55,432 nucleotides of DNA from Marinovum sp. (GTDB lineage Bacteria; Pseudomonadota; Alphaproteobacteria; Rhodobacterales; Rhodobacteraceae). Under the pieces are notes generated by a model. The model did not search any database and was not told the DNA's origin. It worked only from the letters and a program-made list of their open reading frames with translations. Position 1 is the first letter of the stretch. Each line of letters opens with the position of its first letter. The stretch is taken from assembly GCA_022447495.1 (NCBI GenBank), contig JAKVBH010000030.1, positions 1 to 55,432 of the forward strand, given 5' to 3'. The position numbers and the translations under genes were made by a program. Positions 35,312-45,613 of the stretch are shown here, in pieces.

Positions 35312-36337
35312 CTAGCCTTGGCAAATCGTTTGCAACCGCAGCCAGTCGTTGTCTGAGAGAACCGCCGGAACCTCTTGATTGGTCAGGCGGTCTGCTTCGA
35401 TCAGGGCCACGACGCTTTCTCCAGTGATGTCGAGCTCAAGCGCATAGGGTCGCGTGTGCAACTTGGCGGCTTCGAACCCGTTTGCCACGACCTCGAGCGG
35501 CAAGTCTTGGGGCGGAGCGGTCATCACGTGAGACGCATAGGCTGCCAACGCATCTTGCGGGAGTTGGCCCGTCGTCAAGAGCTGTCCGGTGGCCCAAAAT
35601 CCCGCATGTTCGAGAACTTGGTTGAGTGGATCGTTGGTGCGCGCGCGCAAGTCTTCCGCCAGGACAAACGCCGCCGCAATCTCTGGATCGGGCGTGTCTT
35701 CTAAAATTTCGCGCGACATCAAGATCAAGCCGCCGGGCAAATGGGCGGTTTGAGCTTGGCTACTGCGCAAGACGATCAAGTCACCCGCGCGCGCCGCCCC
35801 CAAAACCCGGCGTGCCAACATGCGCAATACCGGTGCAGAGGTGCTGGCGCGGCAGGGTGGGCCGGACACCAAGGTCATCTCATCCAAAATGGCCAAACCG
35901 ATCGCGTCACGTTTGACGTCAGGGATCACGGTAAGAGTATGCTCGCGTAGCGCATCAGGCAGCCAAAATACTGCGAGCGCAGCCGCACCGGCCAGAATGC
36001 TTGCCGACAGTAACCACCGCAAACGGCCTTGGCGAGGGCGAGACTTGGCCACGGCGCGGCGCAGCTTCTCGATGGCGTCGATCATCACGTCAGCGTCGGA
36101 GGATAATTCCAGTTGCTCGGTCGGGTCGCCATCTGGGTGATAGATCGCCGGGAGCTTGCCCGGATTTAGGCGATCCACAGCGGCCAAGGACCAATGGGTG
36201 AGCGCGCGATCTTGGGAGTCCTTGAGGACCAACGTCGCATCGCCCAGCGACACGATAACCTCGCGTCGTTGATCGTCTGGAGACGCACGCCATAGGCCTG
36301 TCGCTTCCAATCGTTGAAACTCTGTGAGTGCCGTCAT
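35312..36337 (-). CDS. Membrane protein with a probable degenerate M48-like domain
   Basis: 341 aa. An N-terminal soluble part (FQRLEATGLWRASPDDQRREVIVSLGDATLVLKD) resembles a PH-like or Bdellovibrio-type beta domain. One membrane helix (RWLLSASILAGAAALAVFWL) follows near residue 110. The C-terminal domain contains HLPGGLILMSREILEDTPDPEIAAAFVLAEDLRAR, which matches the M48 metallopeptidase core ALPGG(Y/x)I..TRGLL....DE(A/x)ELAAVLAHEIGH except that the zinc motif HExxH is replaced by AEDLR. I infer a pseudo-protease; the zinc ligands are missing. It converges with the SPOR gene, 10 bases apart. Confidence 0.6.
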   Translation of the reverse strand: MTALTEFQRLEATGLWRASPDDQRREVIVSLGDATLVLKDSQDRALTHWSLAAVDRLNPGKLPAIYHPDGDPTEQLELSSDADVMIDAIEKLRRAVAKSRPRQGRLRWLLSASILAGAAALAVFWLPDALREHTLTVIPDVKRDAIGLAILDEMTLVSGPPCRASTSAPVLRMLARRVLGAARAGDLIVLRSSQAQTAHLPGGLILMSREILEDTPDPEIAAAFVLAEDLRARTNDPLNQVLEHAGFWATGQLLTTGQLPQDALAAYASHVMTAPPQDLPLEVVANGFEAAKLHTRPYALELDITGESVVALIEADRLTNQEVPAVLSDNDWLRLQTICQG

Positions 36338-36458
36338 GGGCCGGTGCTCTGCTCTGCCGGGCTTCCTGAGCCTTCTATTCGATCAACCTATCATGCACCG
36401 ACTGGGTCGGTCCAGATGCCGGACGAGGGCCTTTGTCATGGCCTGCGTGCTATGAACA

Positions 36459-37376
36459 TTACGGCATTGCAGGCAGTCCGCCCTCTTTCGCCAGTTTCGC
36501 GTCGCCTGCGCGTTCTCGGCGAAGCCAAGTGATGAAGCTCTTGAGCGCGGCGCGAGGCACACCTGGCCGTGTGACGATATGGTACCCCGCTTCTGTCCGA
36601 GCTTCGTGCAGGAGCACCAACCGTCCACTGACGAGATCGTCGGCGACCCAGACTTTTGCGACAACACCGAGGCCTTGGCCCGTTCTCAGCGCATGTAGCA
36701 TCAGCGCACCAGGCAGGACGAGGCGCGCTCCTTGGTGTCGTCCCGTGACCTCGGATTGCTGTAGCCAGGTGGTGGCTTCAGTCGTCCCGATTTCCTGTAA
36801 CCACGGGAGCGTGCTTAGGGTATTGAGCTCTGAGTGCGCGTGTCCCGCAACCAAATCTGGGGCTCCAACGACCGCGACACCTGTGCGGATCAAGAGTTCA
36901 TGCTCAAGCCCCGGCCAAGGTCCAACGCCATACCGCAACGCCACATCAATGCCACCCGGGCTTGGGTCGCGCAGCTCAGGATTAGGATCAATCATCAAGT
37001 CGATGTCCGGCGCCATTTGTCGAAACCGATCCAAACGAGGCATCAGCCATCCGGACGCAAAACTTGGCGTTGTCGAAATGTGTAGGGGGCGATTGGCTTC
37101 GCTGTCCGTGAGCGCTTGAATGGCGCTCGCCATGGTTTCAAATCCGTCGTTCAAGGATTTGGCGAGGTGGATGCCGTCACTCGTCAAAACGGCTTGGCGG
37201 CCGGTGCGGTCGAGAAGCGTCACGCCCAAATGCGCTTCGAGATTGCGGATGTGTTGGCTTATGGCGGCATGGCTCACGTTAAGCGCATTGCCCGCGCGCT
37301 GCACGGACCCCGTGGATGCGTAGGCCGCAAATGCCCTGAGTGCAGGCAGAGGTGGGAAAATACGCCAATCTATCAT
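36459..37376 (-). CDS. LysR-family transcriptional regulator
   Basis: 305 aa. The N-terminal winged helix-turn-helix is FPPLPALRAFAAYASTGSVQRAGNALNVSHAAISQHIRNLEAHLGVTLLDRTGRQAVLT (residues about 7-65), followed by the substrate-binding domain with LHISTTPSFASGWLMPRLDRFRQMAPDIDL and VDVALRYGVGPWPGLEHELL-like sequence. This layout is closest to the GcvA-type branch. It is divergent from the small gene at 37477, which may be its target. The effector is unknown. Confidence 0.88.
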   Translation of the reverse strand: MIDWRIFPPLPALRAFAAYASTGSVQRAGNALNVSHAAISQHIRNLEAHLGVTLLDRTGRQAVLTSDGIHLAKSLNDGFETMASAIQALTDSEANRPLHISTTPSFASGWLMPRLDRFRQMAPDIDLMIDPNPELRDPSPGGIDVALRYGVGPWPGLEHELLIRTGVAVVGAPDLVAGHAHSELNTLSTLPWLQEIGTTEATTWLQQSEVTGRHQGARLVLPGALMLHALRTGQGLGVVAKVWVADDLVSGRLVLLHEARTEAGYHIVTRPGVPRAALKSFITWLRRERAGDAKLAKEGGLPAMP

Positions 37377-37476
37377 GTTAAAGTCCAGCTTACATATGAA
37401 AAATCATCCTGCCTGGCTTAAAAAAGGTCAATGGTCAATATTCGTGGGCGTACAGCCAATGCCACAGGAGTTCATT

Positions 37477-37629
37477 ATGTTGAGTATAATTTCAGATACA
37501 TTGCTGCGCGCAACGTTGATCGAGCCGTTGGAGCCGCAAAGCAAGAAACGCTGGTCGGCGCCTGAACATTGGCATCGTTCACCGCAAACGCCTCGGGCCT
37601 CTGAGCGTGAGGAGAACCACCATGATTGA
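37477..37629 (+). CDS. Small unknown protein divergent from the LysR regulator
   Basis: 50 aa from the ATG at 37477, with a strong AGGAG 6 bases upstream. The sequence MLSIISDTLLRATLIEPLEP, then QSKKRWSAPEHWHRSPQTPR, has no membrane segment or motif; Trp and His are enriched in the middle. I call it because of the strong ribosome-binding site and its place beside the LysR gene. A second short frame starts at the ATG 37622 with its own AGGAG, overlapping this stop and running into the next gene on the other strand. Either could be real. Confidence 0.42.
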   Translation: MLSIISDTLLRATLIEPLEPQSKKRWSAPEHWHRSPQTPRASEREENHHD

Positions 37630-37697
37630 TCCGATCGTGTATTTGCCTCACCTAGTGATGCCTTGGTCGGCGTCTGGTCGCAGTGATGACGCGCGAC

Positions 37698-38159
37698 TTA
37701 GTCTTCGCCAGGGTGTTTTCGCGTCCATTCGTGATAGCTCCGGGCGTTCAAAATGGAGTGCGCTTTCACGGTATCGTCCACGATCGTGAGCAATGCCGAA
37801 GCTGTGTAGGGCTCGGTGGCAAGGACGCCTTGAGCAAGTAGATGCGTCTGATAGGTGCCGATCCAGGTGCCGTCTTGGCAATCTTGCAGGGAGAGCGCCG
37901 CGCGATAGATCTTGTCGATCCCCATCATCTCCATCGCAACCACGTATTTATCAAAGTTGCGATGGAGGTGGTCTTCTGTCTGAATGTCCACAAGACCGTT
38001 TTGCGTGATCAAGGAAAACGGCAGAATGACGTGCGATTTCCAAGTCTCAAAGGCGTTCGTGATGAAGCACTCTGAAATGCCATCGAGAAATTTTTGAAAT
38101 TGCGCGTCGGTCATGCGCGTCACTCTTTTTTCTACAAAGTCTAAAAAAGACTGATTCAA
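37698..38159 (-). CDS. NTF2-like (SnoaL-type) small protein
   Basis: 153 aa. FLDFVEKRVTRMTDAQFQKFLDGISECFI helical start, then DIQTEDHLHRNFDKYVVAMEMMGIDKIYRAALSLQDCQDGTWIGTYQTHLLAQG, with the alpha-plus-beta layout and alternating beta strands typical of NTF2-like cone folds, ending ASALLTIVDDTVKAHSI. Such proteins act as binding or catalytic cones or as simple polyketide-cyclase-like domains; the fold assignment is an inference from pattern. Substrate unknown. It lies alone, minus strand, before the DMT transporter gene. Confidence 0.55.
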   Translation of the reverse strand: MNQSFLDFVEKRVTRMTDAQFQKFLDGISECFITNAFETWKSHVILPFSLITQNGLVDIQTEDHLHRNFDKYVVAMEMMGIDKIYRAALSLQDCQDGTWIGTYQTHLLAQGVLATEPYTASALLTIVDDTVKAHSILNARSYHEWTRKHPGED

Positions 38160-38217
38160 GCGTCCAAATCAATCGTCTTCGCAGCGATTTGGCTTTTGCA
38201 GGGCTATTACTTCCTTT

Positions 38218-38655
38218 TTATGCCAATTGCGTGAGCCAAACGCCGAATGCCATTGCGACAATGCCACCTGCGCGGGTGGCGCTGATGGGAGAATGATTCG
38301 CGCCGAAAAGGCCAAAGTGGTCAATGGCTGCCGCTGAAATTAATTGACCGAGCAACACAAAAAAAACTGCGTTCCCTATTCCTATCTTTGGTGCGACTGC
38401 AGTGATGGATAACACATAAAAGGCCACCAATGCGCCAGCCAAAAAGAGGTGTTTAGGCGCCGTGGTCAACTTTCCCAAAGCAGACACTTGTCCGGTGAGT
38501 GTCGTAACTGTGGACGCCACAATTAGTGCGACACAAAACAAGATACACCCAGCAGCCATCGGCGCATTTATGTGTTGACCCAATGCGGCGTTCAAAGCTG
38601 CAAGCACCGGTATGCCGATCCCTGCGGCAAGCATCACGACGGCCAAACCTTGCAT
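38218..38655 (-). CDS. Short DMT-superfamily transporter (DUF606 type)
   Basis: 145 aa from the ATG at 38655, which has AGGAG 6 bases upstream (a first ATG at 38661 overlaps that site). Five membrane helices make up the whole protein: LAVVMLAAGIGIPVLAALNAALG, AAGCILFCVALIVASTVTTL, HLFLAGALVAFYVLSITAVAP, GNAVFFVLLGQLISAAAIDHFGLFG and TRAGGIVAMAFGVWLTQL. The conserved GQ(L/I)..A...DHFG motif is present. The family contains half-length drug/metabolite transporters that dimerise. The substrate is unknown. Confidence 0.82.
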   Translation of the reverse strand: MQGLAVVMLAAGIGIPVLAALNAALGQHINAPMAAGCILFCVALIVASTVTTLTGQVSALGKLTTAPKHLFLAGALVAFYVLSITAVAPKIGIGNAVFFVLLGQLISAAAIDHFGLFGANHSPISATRAGGIVAMAFGVWLTQLA

Positions 38656-38793
38656 GTGCATCTCCTTGTGGTTGCTGGGGCAAGCCTAGGCCAGTTTTCA
38701 ATAAACTGGAAACACTCTGTCGGGGTGCGGCACAGGGCAGCGTACGCAATTTTCGTGATGCGTTGCGCGCATTGCTAGGGACCTTGATCGGTC

Positions 38794-38828
38794 AAAATAA
38801 AAACCCGCCGGTGCACTGCACGGGCGGG
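38794..38828 (-). terminator. Intrinsic terminator after the MarR regulator
   Basis: Read on the minus strand, CCCGCC at 38828-38823 pairs with GGCGGG at 38809-38804 around a 13-base loop and is followed by TTTTTATTTT. This is a textbook intrinsic terminator. It is placed about 40 bases after the stop of the MarR-family gene and stops transcription from running on into the DMT transporter gene. Confidence 0.8.
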
Positions 38829-38869
38829 CGGGATTCGAAACAGAGACGGTTTGTCGTGTTGCTGAATTC

Positions 38870-39367
38870 TCAGTAAATGTAACGGATCTGATCTGCCCAA
38901 TAGCGTTCAACGCGGCGCAGTGAGTGGGTTATATCAGTAATTCCATCTGGACCCAGGACCCCGCGTTCTTGAAGCCCGTCCGCATGACGGGAGAACAGCT
39001 CGGTCACAACATCGCGGATGTTGCGTCCCTTCTCAGTCAGGCGCACGCGAACCGAACGGCGGTCAATTTCACACCGTTGGTGGTGCATGTAGCCCATCTC
39101 TACGAGTTTTTTGAGATTGTAGCTCACATTCGACCCTTGATAGTAGCCGCGGGTTTTCAATTCACCGGCCGTCACCTCATGATCACCAATATTAAATAAC
39201 AACAGCGCTTGCACGGCGTTGATTTCGAGCACGCCCACGCGCTCAAACTCATCTTTGATCACATCGAGCAGCAAACGGTGCAGCCGCTCCACCAGCGCCA
39301 GCGCCTCCAAGTAAGAGCCCATAAACGCATCGTTTTGCGCTTTGGACATCGGGGAATGCATAGACAT
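38870..39367 (-). CDS. MarR-family transcriptional regulator (LdtR-like)
   Basis: 165 aa. A helical dimerisation head (YLEALALVERLHRLLLDVIKDEFERV) leads to the winged helix: NAVQALLLFNIGDHEVTAGELKTRGYYQGSNVSYNLKKLVEMGYMHHQRCEIDRRSVRVRLTEKG (residues about 50-115). The YYQGSNVSYNLKKL recognition helix is like that of alphaproteobacterial LdtR, a regulator of wall-modifying L,D-transpeptidase genes. That relation is from pattern only. The gene has its own terminator at 38794-38828. Confidence 0.82.
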   Translation of the reverse strand: MSMHSPMSKAQNDAFMGSYLEALALVERLHRLLLDVIKDEFERVGVLEINAVQALLLFNIGDHEVTAGELKTRGYYQGSNVSYNLKKLVEMGYMHHQRCEIDRRSVRVRLTEKGRNIRDVVTELFSRHADGLQERGVLGPDGITDITHSLRRVERYWADQIRYIY

Positions 39368-39453
39368 AAAACAAGGCTCCGAATGTTCTTCACCTCGTGT
39401 TGTGACGCATAAAAGAGAATAGATCGTTAAATGCCGACGTCTTTTTCGCGCAG

Positions 39454-39737
39454 CTATTTGTGGCTTTGCCCAAAGGGACTTTTGAGCGCCGTTTCACGGA
39501 TGGTCGTGATGAGGGCGCTGAGGTGTTTGGGCGGTGCCGCTTGACCCGAGACCCATTGATACAGGTCTTGGTCGTTCTCGCTGAGCATGGTGTCGTAGGC
39601 CGCCAGCGTCGCATCGTCCATGCCGTCGAGTTCCATATCGCAAAAGCGGATGAGGATGATGTCCATCTCTTTGATACCGCGCCGCATGGAGCGCATACGC
39701 AATCGGCGCAGTTTTGTGTCGCGCGCTTCCTGGGTCA

Positions 39738-39738
<1 letters not shown>
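39454..39738 (-). CDS. sdhE: Succinate dehydrogenase flavinylation factor SdhE
   Basis: 94 aa from the ATG at 39738, which shares a base with the stop of the upstream regulator. The signature RRGIKEMDIILIRFCDMEL (residues about 20-38) is that of SdhE (RGxxE motif), and the helical end DDATLAAYDTMLSENDQDLYQWVSG is normal. SdhE helps attach FAD covalently to SdhA. In this window it is paired with an XRE regulator rather than sdh genes. Confidence 0.92.
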
Positions 39739-41411
<1,673 letters not shown>

Positions 41412-41438
41412 CGCTACACAAAAAGAGAGGGCGCGAGG

Positions 41439-41840
41439 ATGAGCAGTGCGCTTCCAAAGTACTATTTTCGGGTGCGCGATAACGGCGCGCTGTGTTTTCG
41501 AGTGGACACGGAGAATCGCCAACGCCGGATTGAGATGGATCCCATTGCCCAGATCAACATCCGCAACGGCGAGGTAAAGCCGCAGGGCGACCGCACGCTC
41601 TCTGAGGAAGATCTGGCTGAGATTGCTACGTGGATGAAAGAACGTGGGGAACTCCTGGCGCGTCGTGACATCGATGACATCCACCGTGCGGTAGACTACC
41701 TCAACACCACGACACAATGGGTGCAATCAAAAGCGACGCCGGAGCAGTTGGACGATGTGACCGACGCGCTTCTTTTGGCAATGCACGACTTGCGATCTGT
41801 GCTGGTGCGCAAAAAAGCGGACCGCCTGACAAAGGGCTGA
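41439..41840 (+). CDS. Conserved protein of unknown function
   Basis: 133 aa. KYYFRVRDNGALCFRVDTENRQRRIEMDPIAQINIRNGEVKPQGDRTLSEEDLAEIATWMKERGELLARRDIDDIHRAVDYLN is charged and mostly alpha/beta without membrane segments or catalytic pattern. It reads like a small nucleic-acid or protein-interaction domain. It follows the aminotransferase gene by 27 bases on the same strand, so it may be its operon partner. No function is proposed. Confidence 0.65.
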   Translation: MSSALPKYYFRVRDNGALCFRVDTENRQRRIEMDPIAQINIRNGEVKPQGDRTLSEEDLAEIATWMKERGELLARRDIDDIHRAVDYLNTTTQWVQSKATPEQLDDVTDALLLAMHDLRSVLVRKKADRLTKG

Positions 41841-41970
41841 CCTGCTTTCACACGATCAAAAGGAGCTGGCTGCGCTTGATCTCGATGAGCAGGTCCGCCG
41901 ACCTGCGGAAGGCGCGCGCGCAGCACGCAAATTGTGCGGTCTTGGACAGGGTCAATTCGTTAGGGGGTGA

Positions 41971-43311
41971 TCATACCCGCCGCCAGAAGCGGATCATCAT
42001 AGAGACCGCAGCGCATCCCAAACCCAAGACAAGACCGGCCCAGACACCTAAGTGGCCAAAGTCCAAGGTAAACCCGAGGAGTAGCGCAGAACCCAAGCCG
42101 ATGGGCCAATAGCTGATCGCGGCCATCACCATTGGGAGGGTCGTGTCTTGGATGCCGCGTAGCAGCCCAAGCGCCAACACTTGCGCGCCATCCGTCAATT
42201 GGAAAAGCGCGGCCATGGCCAAGAGCCCGGTGCCGAGAAACAGGATCGCTTGTCGGTTGGGTTCATCTTCGGCCAAGAATAACGAGATCAATGGTTCGGG
42301 GAGCCCCAAAAATACACAGATGGTCAGAATCCCCACGGTGAGCGATGCTGCAATGATCATGACCGCCCCCCGGCGCAAGTGTTCACGGTCATTGCGGCCG
42401 AAGGCCTGACCCGCGCGGATCGTGGCCGCATTTGACAGCCCCAGATGCACCATGAACGATGCCGTCGCGCATTGCAGAACGATGCCATGGGCGGCCAAGG
42501 GCACCGTGCCAATCCAGCCCATCAAAATGGCCGAGGCTGCAAAGAGGCCCGCTTCTGAGAGGTTTGTGAGGCCAATGGGCACGCCGAGGCGCGCCACCTG
42601 TCCCATGACGTCAAAATCCGGACGCCACAGCCGCGCAAAAAGCCCGTGTTCGGGCAAGATGAGACGCGCATAGACCACCACACCGATCAAAGACACAATT
42701 TGGACAGAGACACTGGCCCAAGCCGCGCCCACAATCCCCAACTCTGGTGCGCCCCAATTCCCAAAGATCAATGCATAGTTCATGCCCGCGTTCACAGCGG
42801 CCGCCAAAATCGTGATCCAGAAGATCACAGCGGTGCGTTCCAATGCGGCAAGATAACTTTTGAGGACCATAACTCCAAGAGCGGGGAGAACCGCGGGCCC
42901 CAAAATCCGCAAGTAGATCTGGGCATCGTCGGCCAAAGCGGTCTCTTGGCCCATCATCTGCAAAAGGGGGGAGGCGAACCACATAATAGGGATGCACAAC
43001 ACACCAAAGAGCGTCGACAACCACAGCCCCATACGGGTGACGCGGCGGATGGTCTGGGCATCATGTGCGGCCGCGACAAGGGGCATGACGGCCCAAGCAA
43101 AGCCCGATCCCACCAAGAATATCAAAAAGAACATCGAGCTGCCCAAAACGAGCGCCGCAAGCTCTTCAACCCCGTACCACCCGATCATGATCGTGTCGGT
43201 CAAACCGATCGCAAACTGTGCCAAATGTCCGCCGATCAACGGCACGCCGATGCGGAAAATGTCACGCAGATGCGCGCTGTGGCTTTGATGGAGAGCGGTG
43301 GTTTGGGTCAT
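41971..43311 (-). CDS. MATE-family multidrug efflux transporter
   Basis: 446 aa with twelve membrane helices. The two-fold repeat of the family is seen in GVPLIGGHLAQFAIGLTDTIMIGWYGVEELAALVLGSSMF near the N-terminus and LGVPIGLTNLSEAGLFAASAILMGWIG in the second half. It couples proton or sodium influx to drug or metabolite export, like NorM. The gene is convergent with the preceding unknown gene and divergent from the DUF2461 gene. Confidence 0.92.
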   Translation of the reverse strand: MTQTTALHQSHSAHLRDIFRIGVPLIGGHLAQFAIGLTDTIMIGWYGVEELAALVLGSSMFFLIFLVGSGFAWAVMPLVAAAHDAQTIRRVTRMGLWLSTLFGVLCIPIMWFASPLLQMMGQETALADDAQIYLRILGPAVLPALGVMVLKSYLAALERTAVIFWITILAAAVNAGMNYALIFGNWGAPELGIVGAAWASVSVQIVSLIGVVVYARLILPEHGLFARLWRPDFDVMGQVARLGVPIGLTNLSEAGLFAASAILMGWIGTVPLAAHGIVLQCATASFMVHLGLSNAATIRAGQAFGRNDREHLRRGAVMIIAASLTVGILTICVFLGLPEPLISLFLAEDEPNRQAILFLGTGLLAMAALFQLTDGAQVLALGLLRGIQDTTLPMVMAAISYWPIGLGSALLLGFTLDFGHLGVWAGLVLGLGCAAVSMMIRFWRRV

Positions 43312-43441
43312 AGCTGCGGTGTACTTTGGCCGTTGCCCTGGGCAAAGCGGAAAAATCGCTTTCTTTTCATACCTGCGGCGTCAATTCGCATTGACGCTGT
43401 GGGTGTCATGATGAATTGACGCATCAAAAGGGAAGCCTAGG

Positions 43442-44080
43442 ATGTCAGATGCTTTTGATGCTTTGATTCCAGATGCACGGGCGTTTCTGCGCGCCTTGCG
43501 CGCAAACAACTCCAAGCTTTGGTTTGACGAGAACAAAAAACGGTACCAGGAACGGCTGAAACGCCCGGCTGAATTGCTGCTCGACGCGATCCAGCCTGCG
43601 CTGGAAACGCTATGCGCCGCGCCGGTCAAGACCAAACTCTTTCGACCCCATCGCGATGTGCGGTTCTCAACGGACAAAACCCCCTATCACACCTATTTGC
43701 ACATGCTCTGGGCCGGAGAGGGGCACGCGCCTGGTTTCTTTTTTGGCATTTCACCCGACTATGCCACGGCTGGCATGGGCTGGATGCGGTTCGAAGGGGC
43801 CCACCTTGCAGCGTGGCGCGAAGGCATAGGCGCCCCAGAAGGGGCCGAGATCCAGGGCGCGATGTCCAACCTCAAACCGCGCATTGACGCGCCCGAACTC
43901 AAACGTGTGCCCGCGCCTTTTGACGCCGACCATCCGCGTGCCGACTTGCTACGCCGCAAGAGTTTTGTTGTCTGGCGCGATGGCCTTGATGTTGGAGCCG
44001 GGCCGCTGCACTATCGGATTGAGCAAGCCTTCCGCGACCTTTGGCCTGCGGTTGCCCCGGTCCAAGGTCTGCTTGCCTAG
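43442..44080 (+). CDS. DUF2461 (TIGR02453) family protein
   Basis: 212 aa. The family pattern is clear: DARAFLRALRANNSKLWFDENKKRYQE, KLFRPHRDVRFSTDKTPYHTYLHMLW, GFFFGISPDYATAGMGWMRFEGAHLAAWREGI, LKRVPAPFDADHPRADLLRRKSFVVW. This is DUF2461, conserved across bacteria and fungi with unknown biochemical role. The residues Arg and Asp in RPHRDVRFSTDKTPYH are invariant in the family and may form an active site. It stands alone on the plus strand. Confidence 0.88.
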   Translation: MSDAFDALIPDARAFLRALRANNSKLWFDENKKRYQERLKRPAELLLDAIQPALETLCAAPVKTKLFRPHRDVRFSTDKTPYHTYLHMLWAGEGHAPGFFFGISPDYATAGMGWMRFEGAHLAAWREGIGAPEGAEIQGAMSNLKPRIDAPELKRVPAPFDADHPRADLLRRKSFVVWRDGLDVGAGPLHYRIEQAFRDLWPAVAPVQGLLA

Positions 44081-44243
44081 TCCGCCGTTCAACACCTTGC
44101 AGGGCACCAGGTAAAGCGCGCGTCACGTCCAAGGTTTGGCACGCCTCGTGTTGCAACCAAGGCCCAATGCCACCCGATTTGCAAAGCGGACGTGACGCCA
44201 AAGGGCATGACGCTAGCAAAGCTGCGCAGCGTGGAAACCTGAG

Positions 44244-44951
44244 TTATCGCAAGGCCCAAAAGCTCTGCTGCGGGAGAGCCTGGTGGCCGACCACCACCTC
44301 ACTAAGCTCGCGAAACAACTTGCGCACCATCACGCGCTCGAAATCCTCAAAGCTCTGTGCAACCTCAACAAATGACAAAGGCCCATGCGCAACTTTGGTC
44401 TCGTAATAGTCCAAAACTTCCCGCTCCTCGCCTTTGATGGCCAAGCCATTCACGACGATGTTGTCGAAGGCAAAGTGTTTGTAGGCAAGCTCCGGCCCAA
44501 ACCCGTCATTGGTGATCCCATCGCCGGACACATCGATCACCCGACGCCTGCAAACTGGCGCTCGGGTTATCATTGTATGGCCAAACCCCATGGCATAGCC
44601 CATGGCTGTGGGAAATTCGTTGTAAGACCGCGGCGCGGCTTGGACGGTCGCGGCGACGGCTTCGATGTCCGAGGCTTCGTGGATCATCGTCCAATCGACC
44701 ATGACCCGCTGCTGCCGGCGACCCGACCATTCGTAAATCGCGAATGCCACTGGGCCGGGTCCATTGAGCATCGCATGGACCACATCCTCATGGCGAAGCG
44801 CCGCCGCCAAACCATCACGCTGCAGCGCGTATTCGGCATCATCCACCGAGGACGACACATCCACGGCCAACAAAAGCGCGAGACGACAGGCGGCCTGGGA
44901 CATCGTCCCAAAGCCCAAAAGGCCTGCCGTGAGGACCGCCCCGCGCAGCAT
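44244..44951 (-). CDS. DUF1194 family, von Willebrand A-like exported protein
   Basis: 235 aa from the ATG at 44951; longer frames run into the VOC gene. A signal peptide (MLRGAVLTAGLLGFGTMSQAA) precedes a von Willebrand A-like domain with the MIDAS start LLLAVDVSSSVDDAEYALQRDGLAAAL and, later, VIDVSGDGITNDG. The family DUF1194 consists of such periplasmic vWA proteins of unknown partner. It begins 4 bases before the end of the VOC gene, on the same strand, so the two are probably co-transcribed. Confidence 0.85.
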   Translation of the reverse strand: MLRGAVLTAGLLGFGTMSQAACRLALLLAVDVSSSVDDAEYALQRDGLAAALRHEDVVHAMLNGPGPVAFAIYEWSGRRQQRVMVDWTMIHEASDIEAVAATVQAAPRSYNEFPTAMGYAMGFGHTMITRAPVCRRRVIDVSGDGITNDGFGPELAYKHFAFDNIVVNGLAIKGEEREVLDYYETKVAHGPLSFVEVAQSFEDFERVMVRKLFRELSEVVVGHQALPQQSFWALR

Positions 44952-44955
44952 GACC

Positions 44956-45384
44956 CTACCAGTGACCGATGTTTTCCATCGACGTCCAGGGCTCCGCAGG
45001 CTCCAACGCGTCGCCCGCTTGGAGAAGCTCAATCGAGATATTGTCGGGGCTGCGCACAAAGGCCATGCGCCCGTCGCGCGGCGGGCGATTTATGGTCACA
45101 CCATTGTCCATAAGATGCTGGCACATCTGATAAATATTATCGACCGCATAGGCGAGATGACCAAAATGGCGACTGTCCGATGGCAACCCGTCATCGCCAT
45201 CCCAATTGTAGGTCAACTCCACCGGGCATTCTTCCTGGCCTTCAGCAGCCATAAAGATGAGCGAAAACCGTCCGCCTTCACTGTCATTGCGACGCGTCTC
45301 CTTGAGCCCAAGCAGCGCATAAAACGCCATCGATGCCTCAAGATTTTTCACTCGAACCATCGTGTGCAAATACCGTGTGCCCAT
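44956..45384 (-). CDS. VOC-family protein, glyoxalase I-like
   Basis: 142 aa from the ATG at 45384 with GGGGAGG 5 bases upstream. The glyoxalase I pattern is HTMVRVKNLEASMAFYALLGLKETRR, FLYFMAAE-type strand LIFMAAEGQEECPVELTYNW, FGHLAYAVDNIYQMCQHLMDNGVTINRPPRDGRMAFVRSPDNISIELLQAGD, with metal His/Glu in each half. It would isomerise hemithioacetal of methylglyoxal and glutathione. The final assignment as GloA rather than another VOC enzyme is moderately secure. Confidence 0.82.
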   Translation of the reverse strand: MGTRYLHTMVRVKNLEASMAFYALLGLKETRRNDSEGGRFSLIFMAAEGQEECPVELTYNWDGDDGLPSDSRHFGHLAYAVDNIYQMCQHLMDNGVTINRPPRDGRMAFVRSPDNISIELLQAGDALEPAEPWTSMENIGHW

Positions 45385-45613
45385 GCTAGCCTCCCCTATC
45401 TGGTGTGCTGTCTGGCAAGGTGGCGCATTTGCGAAGCGGTGCAAGTCCCAAGTTGCGTCGAGGGCGGCAAGATCGCGGGCGTCCTATCTTTTGCGGATTG
45501 GTTTGATAACTCTATGTATAGAGGAACACGTCGCCGAAGGGCGAAGGCTTTTCCCCATCACCATACGACGCTCAGACGCTGCACAAACAGCATCCAGAGG
45601 ACAGAGGGGTACA

